Shown piece by piece: positions 8,774-17,206 of a stretch of 64,000 nt of DNA. The notes under the pieces were generated by a model. It was not told where the DNA came from, did no database searches, and saw nothing but the letters and a program-made list of their open reading frames with translations. This stretch comes from Pelagomonas calceolata (lineage: Eukaryota > Sar > Pelagophyceae > Pelagomonadales > Pelagomonadaceae), in assembly GCA_918797485.1 (NCBI GenBank), contig CAKKNE010000002.1, forward strand, positions 5,794,501-5,858,500, read 5' to 3'. Numbering within the stretch: position 1 is the stretch's first letter; each line of letters begins with the position of its first letter. Made by a program: the position numbers and the translations under genes.

Positions 8774-8882
8774 CACCCGAGGTGGGACTTGAACCCACGA
8801 CCAGTATCCTCTGCGCGTAGCAGATCTGGATTAAAAGTCCAGCGCTCTGACCAACTGAGCTACCTATGCCTGAAGATCGGGC
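8774..8882 (-). tRNA. tRNA-Lys(UUU) gene with two non-canonical insertions
   Basis: Read on the minus strand, the D arm (TAGCTCAGTTGG), anticodon arm (CTGGACTTTTAATCCAG, anticodon TTT) and T arm (GTGGGTTCAAGTCCCAC) are perfect, and these include the internal A and B boxes. The 3' acceptor strand CTCGGGT has no partner directly before the D arm. GCCCGA occurs 13 nt further out. If the 13 nt at 8876-8864 are removed, a 7-bp acceptor stem (one G-U pair) forms with T8 and A9 in place. A second surplus of 22 nt at 8824-8803 sits in the variable loop and contains a TCTGC/GCAGA hairpin. Removing both leaves exactly 74 nt with a standard 5-nt variable loop. Runs of T (5 and 7) follow at about 8749-8761, as for Pol III termination. 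No CCA is encoded. There is no intron at the usual 37/38 position. Confidence 0.88.
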
Positions 8883-9174
8883 AGTGACAGATACGTCTGT
8901 CGCGTACAGCAGTCGTGCGCGGTGCGGTTTTCGTGCGGGTTCAGTTGCCACCCATTATATTTCGTTCGTCAAAAAAACCCGGCCGCCTGCTTTTCTCGCG
9001 TCGTTGGCGAGTATCCTCAAAGAGCTGACACGGAGCCCACCGTCGGTCGCCGGTGTGCTGTATTCCGACAAGCGCACCAAAATCTCGGCGAAAACGGGAC
9101 CCGTTCGGGCGCCTTATTGAGAGCATCTCAGGCTGTCTTGGCTGCGCGGCGAAGGCGTCGCCAAGGAAGCACGC

Positions 9175-11070
9175 ATGGCGGACGACGTGAGTGACGAGCC
9201 GCCCGTCGGCGACGCGCGCACCAGCTGGCTGCCAGCGCAAAGCGCACAAATTCTCGCTCTCGGCGACGCCGCGCGCCGCAGAAACGCTGCGTACCAAAAT
9301 GCCTGGCAAAAGCTGCAGCCGCCCGCGAAGACGCAGCCGCTCAAAAGTTCGGAGCGCCGGAGCTTGCGCCAGGCGCTGCAGAAGCAGTTTGCGCCAGCGC
9401 TCGACGCGGCCGAAGCCATCGACGCAGTATTGCCGACGAGCAAAAACGCCGCGGTGACGCGCGGCCGCCAAGACAGGACGGAGCTGATCCTCGTCGACGG
9501 CGTCGTGGCGCTCGCGTCGCAAGAGCCGGTCGACGGGGACGCGAAATCGAGAGCCGCGCGCAAGACGTGGGTCCCGACGCCGCTCGTGCTGCAGCGATGC
9601 CCGCACATCCTGCGACAAGTCGCCGTGCATGCGCCCGTGGCGCACGGCCCCCTCAAGCGGGGTGCAGATTTGTACGCGGGCGGCGTCGTCGGCTTCGGTC
9701 ACGCGACGCGGGAGACAGCGGGATCGTGGCCCGAGGCGCTCTTTGGCGGCCCCATCGCCCAGGGCGAGCTAGTCGCGGTCTGCGCGCGCGATTCGTGGGC
9801 GCCCGTCGCCGTCGGCCGATTTTCGAAATCTTCCGAGGACATGGTGCTCGAGGGGAGCCGCGGCGCGTGCGTCGACGTACTGCTCAGAGTCGGCGACGGC
9901 GTCTGGCCCAACACGGCCGTGGACGCGTCGACGTCGTCGTCGAGCCCGCCCGAATTCTGCGTCGCCGCCGCCGCGGCGGCGGCCGAGAGCGCGGCGGACG
10001 CGCTCGCCTTGGCCGCGGAGCGGCACGCCGCGCGGACCGCTGCGGCGGCGGCGGCCGCGCACGCGGCCGAGGTCCTCGACCTCAAGGCGCGGACGAAGCG
10101 CCTCGCCAAGTCGCTCCGCCAGGTCGCGGACCTGCGCGGGCGGGAGCTCAAGGACGACGCGCAGCGCACCAAGGCCGCGCGCGGGCCCGCGCTCGAAGCG
10201 GAGCTCGCCTACGCCGAGGCCCGGCTCGCGGAGCTCCAGCGCGCGGTCGACGACGCGGCTGCGTCCAATGGTGTCGCTGAGGCCGCTGTTGAGGGCGCCG
10301 CCGGAGATACGGACGAGGCCGCGGGCGCCGATGTCGGCGACGATGGCGCTGACGCCGAGACCGAAGCCGCCGCCGGCGACACGGACGCTGCAGATGACGA
10401 CGACGAAGAGGAGGCCGCCGCGCCGCCGCCGTCCCCCGACGAGATCTTCCGCGCAGCGTTCCTCACGACACTGCGGCGCGACCTGAAGCCGCCCGTGCTC
10501 GCCGCCGAGGCCGTCGGCGCGGCGGCGAAGCTAGGGGGCGCGTCCGTGAAGGAGACGTCGTGGAAGAAGGCTGCCAAATTCCTGGAGAGCCTCGCGGGCG
10601 TCGTCGACTGCAGGGAGAAGTCCAAGGGCGTCCTCGAGGTCGTGTCCGTGGACTGGGGTCGAGCGCCTCCGTTTGAACTCGTCGAGAAGGCTGCCGTCGC
10701 GGACGAGTTCGCCGCGCTGCGCGCCACGAAGAGGGGAGGCTGCGTCACCGTCTCCGTGCGGCGCGTGCGCAACAAGAACTGCACGTTCGTGGACGGGTTA
10801 GACGGGTGGGGCTTCGACGAAGCGCGACAGAAAGCCGTCGCGGCGGCCCTCCGGACCAAATTCTCCGCCGCGGCGTCGGTCGCGGCGAGAAAAGGCACCG
10901 AGGACAACCGCAAGGGCAAGAAGTTCTTCTCGATCATGGTCCAGGGCAAGTACGCCGAGCAGATCGGCGACGTCCTCCGGCGGGATTTTGGCGTGCTCAC
11001 TGTGTCAGTGCAGGCGAAGAAGGGCCTGGTGACGAAGAAGGACCGGCAGGCGTTCTCGAGCGCGCTCTAG
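9175..11070 (+). CDS. EIF2D: eIF2D (ligatin) translation factor
   Basis: The 631-residue protein has the eIF2D layout. This factor delivers tRNA to the ribosomal P site without GTP and helps recycle post-termination 40S subunits. An N-terminal DUF1947/PUA region spans roughly residues 20-250, with LKRGADLYAGGVVG and VAVGRFSKSSEDM matching PUA strands. A long Ala-rich helix (260-350) and an acidic linker (360-415) follow. A SWIB/MDM2 domain runs about 415-500 and a SUI1 domain 520-631 (KNCTFVDGLDGWGFD, then KKFFSIMVQGKYAEQIGDVL). The ATG at 9175 is the first in frame. The last 90 or so coding bases and the 3' flank recur inverted at 11644-11795, where they form the tail of the sirtuin frame. 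Confidence 0.9.
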   Translation: MADDVSDEPPVGDARTSWLPAQSAQILALGDAARRRNAAYQNAWQKLQPPAKTQPLKSSERRSLRQALQKQFAPALDAAEAIDAVLPTSKNAAVTRGRQDRTELILVDGVVALASQEPVDGDAKSRAARKTWVPTPLVLQRCPHILRQVAVHAPVAHGPLKRGADLYAGGVVGFGHATRETAGSWPEALFGGPIAQGELVAVCARDSWAPVAVGRFSKSSEDMVLEGSRGACVDVLLRVGDGVWPNTAVDASTSSSSPPEFCVAAAAAAAESAADALALAAERHAARTAAAAAAAHAAEVLDLKARTKRLAKSLRQVADLRGRELKDDAQRTKAARGPALEAELAYAEARLAELQRAVDDAAASNGVAEAAVEGAAGDTDEAAGADVGDDGADAETEAAAGDTDAADDDDEEEAAAPPPSPDEIFRAAFLTTLRRDLKPPVLAAEAVGAAAKLGGASVKETSWKKAAKFLESLAGVVDCREKSKGVLEVVSVDWGRAPPFELVEKAAVADEFAALRATKRGGCVTVSVRRVRNKNCTFVDGLDGWGFDEARQKAVAAALRTKFSAAASVAARKGTEDNRKGKKFFSIMVQGKYAEQIGDVLRRDFGVLTVSVQAKKGLVTKKDRQAFSSAL

Positions 11071-11107
11071 TAGGTAAGTTGTTGTGAGTTGTGTCGAAAT
11101 GCACCGT

Positions 11108-11210
11108 GGGCTAGCTAGTCCTCAGCACTTTTTCGTCGAGCGTATGACGGGCTAGCTAGTCCTCAGCACCTGCGCGGCGTGCGCAGGGCGGGCTAGCTAG
11201 TCCTCAGCAC
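11108..11210 (+). repeat. Three spaced copies of a CTAGCTAGTCCTCAGCAC motif
   Basis: GGGCTAGCTAGTCCTCAGC plus AC occurs at 11108-11128, 11149-11169 and 11190-11210. The starts are evenly 41 nt apart while the spacers differ. A fourth copy lies inverted at 11644-11664 and a partial fifth at 7349-7367. The array directly follows the eIF2D stop codon. CTAGCTAG is self-complementary. Confidence 0.7.
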
Positions 11211-11238
11211 TTTTGCCCGACACGCGCCGCAGGCGGCT

Positions 11239-11641
11239 ATAAACTAAAAACGACGATCGAACAGGACCGTCATCATCGGGGCGGCCCCGCCTGGAGCATC
11301 TGCATCTGCTGCTGCTGCCGCAGCTGCGCCTTCCGGATGATCGCCGCGGCCTGGCCGCGCGCCTGCCCCCCCTGGACCGGCCGCCGTTTCGAGTTGTTCC
11401 GCTTCCAGTCCCGGACGCGCTTGAACATCGGCGCCTTCTTCAGCATGTTGGGGAACACGAAGAACGCGATCTGCGACCCCGCAAAAAGATGTGCTCGACG
11501 GCTGTCTTGTTCCCCTTGGCGTCGGTCCGCGTCGCGTCCTTCAGGATGCAGTTCATGTTGTCCTCCGTCTCGTCCAGGAACCCGCGGTACGTGTCCCCGT
11601 TCTTGCACTCGACCGTCACGATCGTGCCCCCGTTCTTGCAC
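11239..11641 (-). pseudogene. 5'-truncated duplicate of SmD3
   Basis: This stretch is a nearly identical inverted copy of 8236-8628. It covers SmD3 from about codon 20 through the stop and into the 3' flank (shared CGTCGTTTTTAGTTTA). It lacks the first 19 codons. Its 5' edge carries an extra partial repeat of GAGTGCAAGAACGGG, so the first bases are patched. One G is missing from a run of five (TTTGCGGGG against TTTGCGGGGG), which shifts the frame after the HIFLRG segment. Because similarity extends past the stop codon, it arose from DNA, not from an mRNA. The very high identity implies a recent event. It is probably not functional. The homopolymer difference could also be a sequencing error. 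Confidence 0.85.
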
Positions 11642-11643
11642 TC

Positions 11644-11795
11644 GTGCTGAGGACTAGCTAGCCCACGGTACGATTCGAAACAACTCACAACAACTTACTT
11701 GCTAGAGCGCGCTCGAGAACGCCTGCCGGTCCTTCTTCGTCACCAGACCCTTCTTCGCCTGCACCGACACCGTGAGCACGCCGAAGTCCCGCCGG
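11644..11795 (-). repeat. Inverted copy of the eIF2D 3' end and flank
   Basis: The reverse complement of 11644-11795 matches 10982-11128: the last codons of the SUI1 domain (AKKGLVTKKDRQAF), the stop, GTAAGTTGTTGTGAGTTGT, and one CTAGCTAGTCCTCAGC motif. It is more diverged (several substitutions) than the neighbouring SmD3 copy, so the two pieces may have different ages or sources. Confidence 0.85.
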
Positions 11796-12816
11796 AGGAC
11801 TATGCCCTCGAGCCGCACAGGCCGTGCTCGCGAAGAAGCGCGCCGCCCACGCGTCGCAGGCCTCTCCGCAGAGGAGCTGCCGCCACCTCCGATCGTCGGT
11901 CCACAACGCGCCGAGCTGGACCGCGCGACCGGCCAGCTTCATCGAGCAGGCATGCCCGACGCCGCAATGGCCGGGCCCGCCGTAGCAGTCGAGACGCAGG
12001 TGCTTCTGGCGAGACGGCGCGCGGCTCCACGCGTTGGCCAGGCAGTCGTCGATGGCGAGGTTGACCAGCACGCGCGCGCAGCCGCGCGGTGCGAGGTTCG
12101 GGATGGCGCAGAAGGGCGCGACCTGGAGGCTCGTGCCGAAGACGAGCACCAGGTCAACATCACTACTCCCGGCGCCAAAGTCCTCCGCGAGGCAGTGGGC
12201 GACTCTCGGCGGCAACGCGTCGCCGTAGAGCACAATCGACCCGTCGCGTATCGAGCCGTGGCACTCGACGACCTTCTCCGCCCACGTTGCCGTGAAGAGG
12301 TCCTCGTGCGTGTGCAGGCCGTCCACGTTCTGCGTGTAGAGGCGCGCCAGCACGCCCTGGTCGTGGAGCCAGCGGCAGAAATGATGCGTGGACGTCGGCC
12401 GCGCCGCACTTTGCTTCCACGTCGCGAGCCACGGCGAGATCTCGTCGCGCCACGCGTCGGGATGCCGGGTCACGAAGGAGCGCGACAGGAGCGTCTCCGG
12501 GCGCGAAAGCACCTCCGGAAAGCGGTCCCCGAAGCGCGAGCGGATCGTTTCGAATAAGCCTCCTTTTCGATCGGAAGTCGGGAATGCCGGCCGCGACCGA
12601 TACGCCCGCGCCGGTGCAGACCACGACCCGCCTGTAGGTGCCGGCGGCGAGGCCGTCGAAGAGCTCCTCCTCCGTCAGCGGCGCCCAGCGGCGTCGGGGC
12701 CGCACCGGCAACCCCGCCCTGCGCCGGTGCTTCCTGCCGGCCTCGTGCTCGGCCAGCGACCTCGCGGACTGAAGATCTTTCCCGCAGATGGAGCACCAGT
12801 GCGGCGGGAGGCTCAT
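11685..12816 (-). CDS. Sirtuin with N-terminal zinc finger, frameshifted, with acquired tail
   Basis: From the ATG at 12816 a U1-type zinc finger (HWCSICGKDL...LAEHEAGRKH, residues 6-30) leads into a sirtuin NAD+-binding start, VVVCTGAGVSVAAGIPDFRS. There the frame shifts: TCGAAAAGGAGGC has one A more than needed to read SKGGLFETIRSRFGD, and the match resumes in the next frame (LYTQNVDGLHT, catalytic His in VECHGSI, LVFGTSLQVAPF). Length over the span is 3n+1, consistent with a single extra base. The Zn ribbon (two CxxC) expected between CHGS and VLYGD is absent. The last 34 residues are read from the inverted eIF2D tail in another frame. Either a decaying deacylase gene or a sequencing slip in an A run explains the shift. 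Confidence 0.7.
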
Positions 12817-13030
12817 GCGCGCGTCGCGATACGGTCGTCCGACGCCGCGCAGCGCTTACGTGGGGCGGGACCGCTGCGGCGGCGTGTGGGGCAGCCCACA
12901 AGTCGTGTGCCTGTGGCAGCCCTGTTTCGAGTGCCGCACGCCTCAAAAAGCGGTGCCGCCGTGGGAATCTCGGCTGCAGAGGTAGCGATTCTCGTCTACT
13001 CTCGGCTGCAGGGGCAGCAATTGCGCGACC

Positions 13031-16000
13031 ATGGCACGAGAATGCTCCGCTCCGGTAATCCAGCTAGCGACTACCGTACTAGAAAATCCGGCACTTTTGC
13101 GGGCGCCGCAGCACTGCTCAGCCCAGTCAATCATCAGAGTGAACGCAAGAGAGGCAGAGCCTACCAGTCACCTTGTGACGAGCGCTACCGGCGAGACCCG
13201 TTACCGAGCACGCGGCAGCAGCCATAGACACCACACCAAGCACTGGGTAGCACTGCCAAACGACGAGCCACCGCAAAAAAAAAAAAGGCCCTTCAACTTC
13301 CCGAGCTTCGGCCGCCGCACGTCCAGCAACAACACCTTCAGCACCCCCGCGACGAGCGAGCCCGCGACGCCCATACCGCAAACGCAAACGCGGCGCGGCC
13401 TCCTGCAAAAACAAAAGGCCACGCTCCACTGGGCCGAGCGCTTCTGCTGGATCGAGGCCGGCGAGTTTAGATGGGCGGAACCGTCCCGAGACGACTCGCG
13501 GATGCGAGGGAGAGAGCGGGGTGGTGTGAACTGCGCGGACATCCACGAGGCGCGACGAATTAATGGAGATAGTGAACGGCCGCACCAGTTTTCCGTGAGA
13601 ACAGCACGGGGCACGGTCAAGTTCGCCGCGTCGACGCTAGCCGACGCGGCGGGATGGGTCGCGGCGCTCAAGCCGCGAAGGGACGTCGCGTTATTGAGAG
13701 AAAGGTGCTGGCAGTTCCCGGCGCGCTTAGTTAGGAGTGAAGAAGTCGTCGTGACGGCGACGGCTTCAGGTGGTGTGGTATTGTCGAAGTATGTTGGAAG
13801 AGGTGGTTTTCGGTTGCGCATCGATGGCATCGGCGACGCGACGCCAGAAGAGATCCACGTCGCGCCGGGTACTCTAAAAGCGTTGGGACTGGCGAATGAC
13901 GATGATACGGACCCGCTGTGCGTCGTGGCGGCCGGGTCCGCGCCATGGTCAAGAGCCGAGCACGACGCGGGGAGCTGCTTGCTCGCGCTCGGGCCGGATG
14001 GAAGGAGGGAGTGGAAGGCCATGGTCGAGGACGTCGTCGCGGCGGAGGCGCCCTCAAGGGGAGAGAGCCACCCGTTCCTCGCGGTTCGTGAGCGGCGTCC
14101 TTGTTTTTTTTGAGAGGCGGCGTCGTCCGTCGGGTCGCGTCGACGGCGTGATGGCGCGTCGATGGCGTCACGGTGGCTACGCGTTGCGCCACGACGCCGT
14201 CGACGCGGGACTTAGGCAGAGCGCGCGTGTCACGCCATCGCCGCGACGCGGAAAGGGGAGACCGAGCGACGCGAAACGCAGGGCTGGCGCGACGCGCCCG
14301 ACGGCGCCGAGCTCTTCGCCGAGGGGTCCGACGCGCGGAATGAATTGAAGCGGCTCGAGGCGTGGTTGCAGACGACGGAGTTCCGGGTGAAGGTGGACGA
14401 CGAGCGCTGGCGCTTCCCGACGCGCGCCGCGCCGCCCGCTTCTTCCCTGTTAGAGAGGCGCTTCGTCGTGGCGATCACGTCCGGCGCGCAGAAAACATTA
14501 GTGCCCTGCGCCGGCGGCGAATCCACCAGAGAACTGTTAGATGAGGTCCTCGAGAAGCTACGGGATCGGAGCGAGCGACCTACATCTATCTCAAGAGCGG
14601 GGCCGCCGCCCTTGCCCCCGCGACCGCCTACCACAAGACCGCAGACCATCCAGTACGAAACACCAGAAACGGTGGCCTTGCGACTGAAGAGCCGGAGGAG
14701 CTATTTGCTGAGGTTGGACGCTCCGATTGTGTCAAATAGCGATGTCGCGGACGCGCTGCGGGCGTCGGTCGCGCGAGTACCTACGGTAGAACTAGTCTTA
14801 GAACGAGATTTGTCCGACAGGGACCAATCCTTGTTAACAGCGCAACGAAAACGACTCGAATCCACTCCCATACTCTACGAGGACACGCTGCCGCCCAAAG
14901 AAGTAGCGCAAGCGATAAGATCGACGGATGTGGATAAGCTCGCGACCTTACCCGACGCCGTGCTGGAAACGTTCATCCCGCAGTTGACCCAAGCTCTGAA
15001 ACGAGGACAACCGTGTGACTTACTCACGAAATTCCTACTGGAACGGGCGCTGACGAACCCGGTCTACGTCGGCTCGAGGTTGTTCTGGGCTTTGAGATGT
15101 GAGATGAGACAAGGAGGCGAAGTAGCAGGGAGGCATGGTGCTATCCTAGCCTGCTATCTAGGAGCGTGCGGTTCTAGGTGTAGAGGCGACCTCGCGAAGC
15201 AGGTCGAGCTCGACAGAATACTGGGAGACCTGACGACGACGGCGTCGGAGATGGACGACCGACGAGCTAGGACGCAGTTCGCCCGGCAAAGGTTGAAGTC
15301 TTTGAGTCGATCCGGGGAATTACCAGCAGATTTAGATTTACCTTGTGCCCCGGGCCGACGAGTTGGCAGAATCAGAGCCGACAGCGTCAAGGTCCTCTCG
15401 TCAAAGGCAGCACCCATCCTCTTACACTTCGACGACGCCTCGGATGAAGAAGGGTCACCGATCCTCGCCATCTACAAAGCGAGGGACGATCTCAGACAAG
15501 ATGCGGCCATGTTACAAGTGATGCGCCAGATGGATAGGATGTGGTTAGATGCCGGCTTGGAATGCTGGTTAAGAACCTATTCGGTCTGTGCGACGCAACC
15601 CGATAGCGGCTGGATCGAGGTCGTGAGCGACGCGACCGAGACCGCGGAGGTCCAGCAGACGTACGGCGGCGGCGCTCTCGGTGGCGCCTTCCAGTCCAAT
15701 ACATTGAATAGGTTCCTCGAAGATAAAAATAGGGATGATCCTCGAGCGTTCCCCGCGTGCGTCGAGCGGTTTGCCGCTTCTTGTGCGGCTTGTTGTGTGG
15801 CTACTTATGCTCTTGGAGTGGCCGACAGACATAACGGCAACATCATGCTGTCGACCGATGGTAGGCTGTTCCACATCGACTTTGGGCATGTGCTCGGTCA
15901 TTTTAAGAGGATAAGAGGCGTCGGCGCGCGTCGCGAACGGACCAAGTTAGTCTTAACCCCAGAAATGATGTTCCTCATCAACAAAACGAAGGTCGTGGAA

Positions 16001-16480
16001 AAGAGCTTCATCTTCGACGACGCGGGGACGTCCGACGCCATGAAGCTCCACGACGGGTTTGCGGAACGGTGTCAAGCTCTACTGGACGTGTTGAACAGAC
16101 CCGGGCACGTGGCTTTGTTATTACAAACTCTCAAAGAGTTGGTGCCGGCGGGCCTACCGGAAATTACGGACGAATCCCTCGCGTGGCTGCCTCGAGCTGT
16201 GACGTCGTCGGAATTGAAACCTGAGTTGAAAGCTGCACTGGCCGACTGGGTGAGACGCTTGGACAACGCGAACCATAATAGGGTTCATCGGGAAAGCGGT
16301 TCGGTGCTCAAGCCGCGCGAGCGGCCCGCCTCCACTTTAATGGAGGCGCACGTCGAGGTCGAGGAATTGCGGACGCTGCTGTCGCGGGCGAACGCGCGCG
16401 CGGACGCGTTGCAACGGGACCTCGATCAGCTGCGGGGCCTCGACGGGTCCTCCCGGCCCTCGGGGTCGCGCGTGCTCTAA
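13031..16480 (+). CDS. PH-domain phosphoinositide 3-kinase, two exons
   Basis: Two open frames join across an intron at 14088-14219 (132 nt; donor C|GTGAGC, acceptor GGCAG). The join keeps phase and gives 1105 residues. A PH domain lies at about 122-235 (RRGLLQKQKATLHWAERFCWIEAGEFRW). After the intron come a Ras-binding-like stretch (FVVAITSGAQKTLV), a helical PIK domain (TLPPKEVAQAIRS) and the kinase. The kinase shows RQDAAMLQVM, the catalytic loop GVADRHNGNIML and DFGHVLGHF, then a basic activation loop, as in class I enzymes that make PIP3. No clear C2 domain is seen. The N-terminal 100 residues are low in complexity and the start codon is tentative; an A12 run lies at about 13267-13278. 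Confidence 0.88.
14088..14219 (+). mobile_element. Introner-like intron in the PI3K gene
   Basis: This GT-AG intron is supported by phase and by a stop codon in each flanking frame. Inside lie GCGTCGACGGCGT (near 14134) and its reverse complement ACGCCGTCGACGC (near 14195), a 13-bp inverted repeat, plus GCGTCGATGGCGTC, the motif shared with other introns here. It resembles a short non-autonomous element that is spliced. Confidence 0.6.
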
Positions 16481-16498
16481 GGGTATTGTTTGTGAATA

Positions 16499-17125
16499 TT
16501 AGGCGTTGTCTACGGCCTTCCCGGCGACTGCGTCTCGCGGGCGCCTTCCCGGCGACGGCGTCTCGCGGGCGCGGAGCGCGGCTCGCGCGTTTCGCAGCTC
16601 ATCCTCGATCCCCGTTGTGGTCGGGTGCGCACCGCCGAGCACCCGCCGCGCGGTCCGTCCTATCTCCTCGAACGTCGTCACGCTTTCGCGGAGATCGTCG
16701 AGCGTGGCGCTGGCGTCCTTGCAGAGCGCCACCGCGTAATTCCACCTCATCTTGAGCGTGAGTTCTTGACTCTCGCCGAGAACGCGTCGCGTCACGGGTG
16801 TCGTTTTGCGCAGCAGCGACTTGGCTTCTTCGAAGCGTTGTAGATCAATAAGGCTATTCGCGTAGTTGCTGGCTTCTATCAGCGTTGTTGGATCTTCCTC
16901 GCCCTCGAGGCTCAGCCACCCAGAGTATACATCTCGCCGCAGGCGTAGACCCTCTTCAGACCGTCCAAGCATTGCATACGAGTTCGCAAGGTTGCCCTGA
17001 GTGATGAGGATGTTGGATTCTGACATGCCCAAGACACCGGCGCCACGCTCGACGATCTCCGCGAGGCCGTGACGACGCTCGAGGACCCGGAACGGATCGC
17101 GCGGCGCGTGCTCGGGAGTGCGCAC
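16499..17125 (-). CDS. Kinesin-light-chain-type TPR protein, 5' truncated or rearranged
   Basis: From M34 (ATG at 17026) the 208-residue frame is a typical member of the TPR_12/kinesin-light-chain family: LITQGNLANSYAMLGRSEEGL, LIEASNYANSLIDLQRFEEAKSLL, then a conserved end ARRVLGGAHPTTTGIEDELR. These repeats mediate protein contacts, and the family is very large in several microalgae. The first 33 residues are not TPR: they are the antisense of a partial copy of the gene's own 3' end on the + strand (17038-17200). The usual extra N-terminal repeats are missing, so the gene looks cut and inverted. It may still be expressed from 17026, but a non-functional remnant is as likely. Confidence 0.6.
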   Translation of the reverse strand: MRTPEHAPRDPFRVLERRHGLAEIVERGAGVLGMSESNILITQGNLANSYAMLGRSEEGLRLRRDVYSGWLSLEGEEDPTTLIEASNYANSLIDLQRFEEAKSLLRKTTPVTRRVLGESQELTLKMRWNYAVALCKDASATLDDLRESVTTFEEIGRTARRVLGGAHPTTTGIEDELRNARAALRARETPSPGRRPRDAVAGKAVDNA

Positions 17126-17200
17126 CCGATCACATTGAAGATTGAGGACTCATTGCAAGACGCACGAGCCGCGCTCCGCGCCCGTGAAGACTCAGTGTAA
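17038..17200 (+). pseudogene. Inverted 3' fragment of a TPR gene
   Basis: The + strand reads ATLDDLREAVTTLED, then ARRVLGSAHPITLKIEDSLQ and RAREDSV before a TAA at 17198-17200. This parallels the end of the minus-strand TPR protein (16564-16715) at roughly 80 percent identity by eye. A TGA lies just upstream in frame, so it is only a tail. It ends 7 bp from the kynureninase stop codon. Confidence 0.75.
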
Positions 17201-17206
17201 AACAAC

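Noticed and set aside
8774-8882. tRNA with a long variable arm (class II, Ser/Leu type)
   Set aside because: The anticodon loop CTTTTAA and the D and T arms are of Lys type, and a long variable arm would not explain the missing acceptor partner.
13031-14113. PH-domain frame as a separate gene
   Set aside because: The frame ends in an intron-like sequence with a GTGAGC donor. The downstream kinase frame has no ATG near its start, and joining the two is in phase.
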